Below are positions 1-7,900 of a stretch of DNA of 64,000 nucleotides, piece after piece; positions within the stretch are counted from its first letter, which is position 1; every line of letters starts with the position of its first letter. The notes under the pieces were generated by a model. It did no database searches. It was given only the letters and a program-made list of their open reading frames with translations, and was not told the DNA's origin. This DNA is from Parabacteroides timonensis. GTDB lineage: Bacteria; Bacteroidota; Bacteroidia; Bacteroidales; Tannerellaceae. The position numbers were made by a program, and so were the translations under genes. Location: the NCBI RefSeq assembly GCF_900128505.1, contig NZ_LT669941.1, positions 421,526 to 485,525 on the forward strand, written 5' to 3'.

Positions 1-2
1 AC

Positions 3-2123
3 AACCTCAAAGAAGGTTTTTGGTATATGGTGGATATACCTTATGTTGTAAAGGATAAAGAAGATAAGATTACTTATTCCAGTTCTTTCCAACTCACCCT
101 CAAAATCATCCCCGAATATGTGACGTGGGTAGGAAGTGCCGAAAATATGCACAACTGGAATAACGACGGACCAAAGCATTGGAGACGGTCTACGGATAAT
201 GAACTTTATACAATGAACATTGCAAACGAAAACGGTGGGCATACTGAAGCCTACACTCCGATGCGTTTCACGAAAGTGACCATTCACGGGAAAGCGAAAG
301 ATAAGAATGGTAGTTATAGTACTGATGGAAACGCTTATGCCGCCTATCCGTATTTGTACAGATTGAATAAACGGACGACAGCTCCAACAGCCTTAGTGGA
401 TATGGCTCCGGCAGGCATGGATGCAACTATCGGTGCCGCCACCAAGAATATCGAATACGACTTGCTTGCCGATCCGGATTATGAACGGGAGTTGTTTGGA
501 AGTGTTATGAATCCGGATAAGTCGACTACAGGTGATAATCACAACTACTCTTGTGTCCGCTTCTACGGCAACATCTGCGACGAGATTTACATCAAGCCCG
601 AATCGGAAATCCTGCATACGGAATACCTGACCTACAACACGGCACGGGTAGACTACGAAATGGCTCCGAACCGCTGGTACATGCTCGCTTCACCTTTGAA
701 AGGCGTAGTGTCGGGGGATATGTATTTGCCGACAGGTACAGGAACTCTAAAGGTAGGTAGTTATGCACGCCAGGAGACACCGGCGTTTACGGATATTACC
801 TATGTGGATAATACAAACTATACCCGTTGGAAACCTGCTGTTTATATGCGCGGATGGGATAAGGTTACAGCTACGATTGTTCGCCCGGATGGTACTAAGC
901 CCAATTACGGAATTGAAGCTAGTTGGTCAAACCTCTATAACGATGTAGATGTTCCGTTTACTCCGGGTGCTGGATTCTCGATTGGGACGAAGACGGATAG
1001 AACTACTGCATTAACTAACGATAAAGTATTGTTTCGTCTGCCAAAGGCTGATACTGAATATACGTATTATGGTAGTAATAATGGTACAGAAGGAGATAAA
1101 ACAAAGTTGACAAATCGTGAAGGTAACGGCCGCTTCCATATCAGCCCTGATGAAAAAGGACAGAACGCTGTTAAGTTTTGTGAGGCTTCCTCTACAGGCG
1201 GTATGTTCGGTAACCCGTTCATGTCGCATTTGGATATGACAAAGTTCTTAAATGGTAAGTCACCAAATATCTACTATATCATGACCGCTACAGGTACGAC
1301 TACCAATATCTTGGGTGATGAATATTCCATCTCAACAGGTGATGCAGATCCTAAGTTTGTCGCCCCTCTCCAATCATTCATCGTGAAAGATCTGGCTTCT
1401 GCTACTTTCACTACCGACATGATTGCGAAAGCCCCGACAACCGGAAAGCTCGGTTTGCGCTCCGCCACTGTCGCTCCGACCGAAGAATCCCTGCCGCAAT
1501 TGCGCATCACCGCCACCCGTGACGGAGTACGCAACACCGCCGTCGTTGCCGCTCTTGCTACCGCTTCGGACAGCTATGTGGAGGGTGAAGACGCTGCCTT
1601 GCTGATCAACGAGGAAGTCGCCGCACCACAGGTGTATACTCTTGCCGGTAATCAGATGGTAGCCATCAACGTGACATCCGACCTGGCTGAAATCCCTGTC
1701 GGTATCCACGGCAAAGACGCGACCCCCGTGGAGCTGAGTTTCAAACTGTCAGGTGCCATGAAGAACGTGAAGCTGGTAGACAAGCAAACCGGCAAGCGCT
1801 ACGACGTGACCGACGGCCTGACGCTGACCGTCCCGGGTAACACCTACGGACGCTACTTCCTGAACGGCTCCATCGCCACGTCGAACGAGATCATCGCCCA
1901 GGGCCGCATCATCTTCTACAACAGTGCCCCCGGACGGATCGACGTCTCTTCGGTCGATGCACTCAACGAAGTGACGGTCTACGACATCGCCGGTCGTACC
2001 CTGCGCACCTTACGCAACCTGAACACCCCGACCGTCTCTGTCGACCACCTCGCACCGGGCATCTACGTTGTCCGTGCCGAAAGCGGTTCACAGACTATCA
2101 GCGATAAGGTAGAGGTGAAATAA
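3..2123 (+). CDS. Large surface/secreted protein with T9SS-type C-terminal domain (5' partial)
   Basis: The frame is already open at the left edge, before the first ATG at 27, so the N-terminus lies outside the window. About 700 residues are visible. Most of it is rich in aromatic residues, Asn and Thr, as in surface beta-structure proteins, with no enzyme motif I recognise. The last 60 or so residues (VTVYDIAGRTL, then LAPGIYVVRAES, ending in VEVK) match the layout of the type A C-terminal sorting domain used by the type IX secretion system of Bacteroidota: a YD-x-x-G strand, a GIYVVR strand and a basic end. By analogy it would be exported through the outer membrane and anchored at the surface. 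Codons towards the 3' end (about 1430-2120) are more GC-rich than the middle, which could mean a mosaic origin. Function unknown. Confidence 0.75.
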   Translation, partial: NLKEGFWYMVDIPYVVKDKEDKITYSSSFQLTLKIIPEYVTWVGSAENMHNWNNDGPKHWRRSTDNELYTMNIANENGGHTEAYTPMRFTKVTIHGKAKDKNGSYSTDGNAYAAYPYLYRLNKRTTAPTALVDMAPAGMDATIGAATKNIEYDLLADPDYERELFGSVMNPDKSTTGDNHNYSCVRFYGNICDEIYIKPESEILHTEYLTYNTARVDYEMAPNRWYMLASPLKGVVSGDMYLPTGTGTLKVGSYARQETPAFTDITYVDNTNYTRWKPAVYMRGWDKVTATIVRPDGTKPNYGIEASWSNLYNDVDVPFTPGAGFSIGTKTDRTTALTNDKVLFRLPKADTEYTYYGSNNGTEGDKTKLTNREGNGRFHISPDEKGQNAVKFCEASSTGGMFGNPFMSHLDMTKFLNGKSPNIYYIMTATGTTTNILGDEYSISTGDADPKFVAPLQSFIVKDLASATFTTDMIAKAPTTGKLGLRSATVAPTEESLPQLRITATRDGVRNTAVVAALATASDSYVEGEDAALLINEEVAAPQVYTLAGNQMVAINVTSDLAEIPVGIHGKDATPVELSFKLSGAMKNVKLVDKQTGKRYDVTDGLTLTVPGNTYGRYFLNGSIATSNEIIAQGRIIFYNSAPGRIDVSSVDALNEVTVYDIAGRTLRTLRNLNTPTVSVDHLAPGIYVVRAESGSQTISDKVEVK

Positions 2124-2142
2124 CAGTGTAACTCTTATGTAA

Positions 2143-2247
2143 ATGATATGGTGGGTAATAGTTATATTGCTCACCGTATTTTTGTTAATGCTGCTATTTA
2201 TGATGAAGTTAATACTTTTAATAGTGTTTGGTGTAATCCGTGCCTAA
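2143..2247 (+). CDS. Possible 34-aa single-span membrane peptide
   Basis: A short ATG-to-TAA frame follows the surface-protein gene by 20 bp. The 34-residue product is almost wholly hydrophobic (it begins MIWWVIVILL) and has one Lys and a terminal Arg, enough for one membrane span. No convincing ribosome-binding site or promoter is seen, and AT-rich DNA yields such peptides by chance, so this is only a candidate. Confidence 0.2.
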   Translation: MIWWVIVILLTVFLLMLLFMMKLILLIVFGVIRA

Positions 2248-2271
2248 AAACAAGCTGGGGAGGCATGATAG

Positions 2272-2442
2272 TTAGTCAATGTTAATCCATGCCGCTTCTT
2301 CTTCCGGGTGTTCGACAAGCTGGCGTATGATTCGGTGTTCCCAAATTGGGGAATCGATGATGCGCCCGGCGTCCCGGTAGATGCCCGCAAAATTACATCG
2401 TGCATGTAAACAGTATCTTGCGCTGATTGCCCCAGTTGTCGA
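2272..2442 (-). pseudogene. Possible gene remnant downstream of pbpC (C-terminal fragment)
   Basis: On the minus strand, just past the pbpC stop codon and in another frame, there is an open stretch without a start codon. Its last ~40 codons read like real protein: acidic and basic residues mixed, containing RDAGRIIDSPIWEHRIIRQL and HPEEEAAWINID, then TAA at 2274-2272. It could be the tail of a gene lost by deletion or a chance open frame. I cannot name the parent family. Confidence 0.3.
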
Positions 2443-4792
2443 TCAGCGTAAGCATGTGTTTGCCTGACGGGACGGAACAGGCGATCTGATGGTCAGGTCC
2501 GGTGGTTTCGCCGAGGTAGGTGTCGTCGAGATGCCAGTAGATGGTTGCCTCTTCACGGGCGTGGGCGGCTTTGAAGATAAACTTTTCGCGTTTGCCGGAG
2601 AAGCCTTTCGGGAGGTATAAGACGGCATTATGTTCCGGGTAGATCAGTTCGATTTGCCCGGAACTTTTTGTTTGTTCGCATCCCGGTTTGATGGGCGGGA
2701 GGGGAACATAGTCGATATGGTAATTGCGGTAATAATATTCCTGGGACGGAGGGAGGACGAACCAGGGGCGGGTGATCATCCGGTCGACCGACTCGCAGGA
2801 GCTGTTTACACGGAAACGTCCGTCAGCCGAGAGATGTATCAACTGATGGTAAGGGCAGACGGGGGTATTGATGCCTGAACGGGGAATGTACAAACTATCT
2901 ACCTGGTCGCATATCTGCGATGCTTTGTGACCGCTGCTACGGCAGATGGCTACCTCTTCCAGTTCATCGTAAGGTATGTCGAACCAATCACCGCCGGGAA
3001 GCAAGGAGAACAGATCGAACAAGACAGGGGCGGCATTGCCTACACCGGTCAGTCCCGGGCGGCCTTCGCCCGATGCGTTTCCTACCCATACACCGACCAC
3101 ATAACGGGGAGTTGTACCGATGGCCCAGGCATCGCGTCCTCCGTAGCTGGTCCCTGTTTTCCAGGCAATCTGTTTCATCGATTCGAATTGTTGCCAGTCG
3201 GCTTCCTCTTCCGGGCGGTTGAGGGCGGACATTGCTTCGTAGGTGAACCAGATGGAAGCGGCTGAAAGGAGGGGCTTGTCGGTGAGACGCCGGTCTGCGA
3301 CCGACCGGATCGGTTCCTTTTCTTTATTAATAAAAGGGGTTAGGGGGCGGATATCTTCCGGGTTGTACCGGCCGTTGTAAGGACGGTAATGGGTGAGTAC
3401 CCGGGAGAGGGAGGCATACATTCCCGAGAGATCCCATAAGGTTCCTTCGGCTCCTCCGAGGATCAGGGAGGCCCCGTAGTGTTCTTCCGAAAAGCGGAGG
3501 GTGGTCATCCCCAATGCTTTCAGCAGTGTCATGAAACGTCCGGTGTTGTATTGCGATAACATGCGGACGAGGGGAACATTCAGCGAACGTTCGATAGCCC
3601 GGTGGGCAGGGACGGCTCCGTTGAATGTCTTGTTATAGTTTTGCGGCATGAAGCCATTTATATTCAGTGGAACATCGGAAACGAGGGTGGAAGGGAGTAT
3701 CTGTCCGTCGTGGAGCATCCCGGCATAGAGGAAGGGTTTCAGTATACTTCCCGTGCTGCGGGGAGAGGTGATGACATCTACCTGGTTTCCCCGTTTCTCG
3801 TCAGCTTTGAAGCTGGCGTTACCGGCATAGGCCAGCACTTCGCCGGTTTCGACATCGGCGATGATGGCGGCGAGGTTATGGATATGGTTGGAGCTATATT
3901 CAAGGGCGTAACGGTTGACCAGTTCCTGTGCCTGTTTTTGCAGGGAGTAGTGTACCGAAGTCGTGATACGTGTTCCGGGGGTAAGGGCGGCAAGCCGTTC
4001 CAACAGGTGAGGGGCTTCGTCGGGTAGGGGGACAGGGGCTTCCGGTAGGGGTTCCATGCAGGACAGTTCGTATTCGGTGTTGTCGATGATACCTCTTTCT
4101 TTTAGAGTAAATAGGAGGTTGTCGCGTTTGGTTTTCAGTTGTCTGCGGTTTCTCCCCGGATGGATCAGGGCGGGGGAGTTGGGCAGGACGGCGAGTGTGG
4201 CGCTCTCCGCCCAGGACAGGTCGGAGGCACTACGTCCGAAATAACGCCAGGCGGCTGTTTCGATGCCGACTACATTGCCGCCGAACGGGGCATGGGAGGC
4301 GTATAGGTTGAGTATTTCTTTTTTGCTGTGGGTCGTTTCGAGGAAGAGGGCCCAGCACATTTCGATGCTTTTCTCATAAACGGTACGGTCTTTATTCCCT
4401 CTGGCGATACGTGCCAGTTGCATCGTCAGTGTACTTCCTCCGCTGACGACACGGTGATACCGGACATTCAGGTAGGCGGCACGTAAGATAGCTGTCACAT
4501 CGATCCCGGGATGATAGAAGAAATATCGGTCTTCATAGGTGGTCAGGCAGGTGACAAATTTCTCCGGCAACGAGTCCGTTGCCGGAAACCTCCATTGCCC
4601 GTCCGGCGCAATACGTGCTCCCAGCAGGTTACCTTCCGAAGAATAAAGTAAAGTAGAATAGGGAACAGGGAATAAGACACGGGGAACCAATAGGTACATT
4701 CCTCCCCACAAAAGAATGACAAACAGCAAAAAGAAAAGAAGTATCTTCTTTCGATTCGCTTTTAGTGAGGTGATGAGTGCAGTATGACGCAT
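2393..4792 (-). CDS. pbpC: Penicillin-binding protein 1C (bifunctional glycosyltransferase/transpeptidase)
   Basis: A membrane-anchored peptidoglycan synthase of 799 aa. In order it shows a short cytoplasmic tail, one membrane span (about 17-36), a GT51 domain with the catalytic Glu in EDRYFFYHPG (Glu87) and GGSTLTMQLAR, a transpeptidase domain with the SxxK serine at about 349 (SILK) and KTGTS at about 545, and the PBP1C-type C-terminal domain. The frame is open to an ATG at 4900, but I chose the ATG at 4792: the basic-then-hydrophobic membrane start begins there, and a TATCTTTG promoter box (4828-4835, minus strand) lies inside the longer version. It is divergent from the alpha-2-macroglobulin gene; in many proteobacteria these two families sit together in one operon (yfhM-pbpC), which suggests a shared role in envelope defence and repair. 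Confidence 0.93.
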   Translation of the reverse strand: MRHTALITSLKANRKKILLFFLLFVILLWGGMYLLVPRVLFPVPYSTLLYSSEGNLLGARIAPDGQWRFPATDSLPEKFVTCLTTYEDRYFFYHPGIDVTAILRAAYLNVRYHRVVSGGSTLTMQLARIARGNKDRTVYEKSIEMCWALFLETTHSKKEILNLYASHAPFGGNVVGIETAAWRYFGRSASDLSWAESATLAVLPNSPALIHPGRNRRQLKTKRDNLLFTLKERGIIDNTEYELSCMEPLPEAPVPLPDEAPHLLERLAALTPGTRITTSVHYSLQKQAQELVNRYALEYSSNHIHNLAAIIADVETGEVLAYAGNASFKADEKRGNQVDVITSPRSTGSILKPFLYAGMLHDGQILPSTLVSDVPLNINGFMPQNYNKTFNGAVPAHRAIERSLNVPLVRMLSQYNTGRFMTLLKALGMTTLRFSEEHYGASLILGGAEGTLWDLSGMYASLSRVLTHYRPYNGRYNPEDIRPLTPFINKEKEPIRSVADRRLTDKPLLSAASIWFTYEAMSALNRPEEEADWQQFESMKQIAWKTGTSYGGRDAWAIGTTPRYVVGVWVGNASGEGRPGLTGVGNAAPVLFDLFSLLPGGDWFDIPYDELEEVAICRSSGHKASQICDQVDSLYIPRSGINTPVCPYHQLIHLSADGRFRVNSSCESVDRMITRPWFVLPPSQEYYYRNYHIDYVPLPPIKPGCEQTKSSGQIELIYPEHNAVLYLPKGFSGKREKFIFKAAHAREEATIYWHLDDTYLGETTGPDHQIACSVPSGKHMLTLIDNWGNQRKILFTCTM

Positions 4793-4827
4793 TTTATTTA
4801 AACAGGACGGTATGGTATCAACTAATA

Positions 4828-4835
4828 CAAAGATA
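4828..4835 (-). promoter_or_regulatory. -7 promoter box for pbpC
   Basis: TATCTTTG on the minus strand is an exact match to the Bacteroidota -7 consensus TAnnTTTG, about 36 bp upstream of the chosen ATG at 4792. No clear -33 TTTG at the usual spacing. It supports the short pbpC start. Confidence 0.55.
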
Positions 4836-4938
4836 GTTCTTTTTATTATATACATTATTCTCTGAAACGAATAAATGCGTATATTCGTGAATTGTCTCAT
4901 TGGCTAAGAATAAGTAGTAACCGTTAATTGAATAAAAT

Positions 4939-7900
4939 ATGGCAAGGTATCTTTATTGGGTGTGTTTATGCTATTTGCTGTGCTTGTTTAGTAGTTGTAA
5001 TACAAAAAGTGCCGGGGGAGAGGCGCAGGAGTTGCCTTTTAATCCGCATGTAGAAGCATTTACTTCCGGCAAGATATCTCGGTATACGCCGGTCTATCTG
5101 ATCTTTAATCAGGATATCGCACAGGATAAACTGAAAAGTGACGGGTTGAGTAAGCTTGTCCGTATAAAGCCCGAGGTGGCCGGTGAGTTTTCTTTTGAGA
5201 ATAACCGGACTATCGTATTCAAACCGACAAAAGCATTTGAACGGAATACAACCTATAAGCTGACCGCCAACCTCTCCGAATGGTTCGATGTGACAGGTAA
5301 AGATAAGGAGTTCGCCTTTGAATTTTCCACCTTCCCGCTGGCACTTCGTGCAAACCTGGAGTCGATGGACATCAATGCAAAAAATGAGAATGGTTATGAT
5401 ATAGTCTGTACCCTATTTACTCCGGATAAGGAAACACCGGAGACGGTCGAGCCACTTGTGCGTTACTCGGAGAAAGCGGATGCGGTATGGCAGCACAGTC
5501 CCGACGGCAAGAAACATCAGGTGACCTTGCAGAATGTACAAGCCGGGAATGACGGCACGCGGACATTCACCCTTTCGGTGGCTCCCAATAAATCAGGAGT
5601 AGCCGAAGACAAACTGCTTACCGTCCCTATTCCGGATATGAACGATTTCGACGTTTATGACGTGACCTATGTAACAGAGCCTGAGCGCTATGTGGAAGTG
5701 ACGTTCACCAAAGACCTGGACTCTTCGCAGGACATGCAGGGACTGGCTTTCATCGCAGGAAATACATCCGAGACGGTCAACGTGGAGGGCAACCGCTTGC
5801 GTTTATATCCCGACAGCCAACGTAAGGGCGTTATGAATGTACACCTGACTCGTCAGATTCGTAGTAAGAACGGGCTGACGCTGAAAGAAGACGTCACCCG
5901 CCAGATCGAGATCAATACCTCTTTGCCCGACGTTAAGTTTATCGGACAGGGAGTAGTCATCCCGCAATCCACCGAACTGCTGGTACCATTCCAGGCCGTT
6001 TATCTTCGGGGAGTGGTGGTTCGCGTGATAAAGATACTGGAACAAAATATCGGTCAGTTCCTGCAGGTGAACAACCTGGACGGGACTTCCGACCTGATGC
6101 GCGTAGGCCGTCTGGTTGCCCGTAAGACGATCTTCCTGGATGAAGATGGTAGCGACCTTTCCCAATGGAACACATACGCGGTCGACTTGAAGAAACTCAT
6201 GGAGCCGGAGCCCGGAGCCATCTACCGGGTAGAGCTTTCTTTCAATAAAGACCTGTCGGCCTACCCTTGTGACGACTCGGTAAAAGTATCGCGCGAACAA
6301 CTTCTGGCTGAAGACGAGATCAAGTTCAAAGAAGAAAGCTCCCGCTTCGATGATGGCGGTTACTATTATTATAACGGCGATTTCAACTGGAACGATTACA
6401 ACTACAGCGAACGGAATGACCCTTGTTCGAACAGCTACTATTATAATAAGGTAGAAGGCAAGAACGTATTGGCCACCAACCTCGGACTGATGGCAATGGC
6501 CGGCGAAGACAACGAAATGACAGTCTTGGTACATAACCTGCTCAGTACGTCTCCCGAAAACGGTGTCAATGTATCCATCTATAATTACCAGAACCAGGTA
6601 CTGGCATCCGGTACGACCGACGGCAAAGGAGAGGTGAAACTGAAGATCGCTTCCGGCAAACCTTTCTACATTATTGCTTCGCAGGGATATCAACGTTCCT
6701 ACCTGCGTGTGGATGGAGGTTCGGCATTGTCGTTAAGCTCGTTCGACGTATCCGGTGAAGTGGTACAGAAAGGGATCAAAGGCTTTATCTATGGTGACCG
6801 GGGCGTATGGCGTCCGGGCGATACGCTTTTCCTTAGCTTTATGCTGAACGACCGGGCAAAGAAACTTCCGGCGAACCATCCGGTAGTGATGGAACTCTAT
6901 AATCCGTTGGGACAGCTTTACCTGCGTAAGACACAGACACGCGGCGAACTGGGCGTTTACTCTTTCGCTATGCCGACCGAACCGGATGCTCCGACCGGAG
7001 CCTGGAATGTGAATGTAAATGTCGGTGGCGTCAGCTTCACCAAACGCCTGCGCGTGGAATCGATCAAACCGAACCGGCTGAAAATAGATTTAACATTTGC
7101 CGGCGGAACCAATAAAGGCAGCATGGATAAGGCCAGCATGGATGATGGCGCTATTGATAGGGCCAGCCTCGGTACGGGCGGTTCGCGAACCGCCCCTACG
7201 GTATTGCGGGGCGAACCTCTGAACGGGCGCTTGCATGTGGAATGGTTGCAGGGAGCAACGGCAAGGAACCTGAAGTACGATATCCAGGGAACCTTTATTT
7301 CGACCCCGACCACCTTTAAAGGCTATAAGGATTTCTATTTCGATGATCCGTCGAAGACATTCAACAGTGAAGAAAGTAAACTGATCTCCGGCACGACCGA
7401 CGACAAGGGAGATGCAACCATACAGACCAGGTTCGAGATCGGTACGACCGCTCCGGGCATGTTGATGGCTAACTTCGTGACTCGTGCCTATGAAGAGTCG
7501 GGCGATTTCAGTATCGATGCGAACAGGATGCTTTATTCTCCTTACAAGCGGTATGCCGGTATCAAATCGCCGCAGCAGACACGTGAGCAGTTGAATACCG
7601 GAAGCAATTATACCTACGAAGTCGCTTCGACCGACTATCAGGGAAATCCGCAGGCCAACACGGAACTGGATGTGCAGGTATATAAAGTATACTGGTACTG
7701 GTGGTGGAGTTCGGACAACAGCAGTCTGGCTAACTACGTATCCGACTCTTATAATAAGCCGGTTAAGCAATTAACCGTCCGCACCGGCGAGAACGGCCGG
7801 GGCACCTTCCAACTCTCGTTCAGCAACGAAGAATGGGGTACCTATTTTATCTCCGTGAAGGATAAGGAAAGCAAACACTCCACCGGAGTTATGAGCTATT

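Noticed and set aside
4793..4900. Longer N-terminus of pbpC
   Set aside because: The extra 36 residues hold a promoter box and a second hydrophobic stretch without family counterpart; ATG 4792 gives the normal start.
5803..6693. 296-codon minus-strand frame inside the macroglobulin gene
   Set aside because: A shadow of the coding strand; no motif, no start signal.
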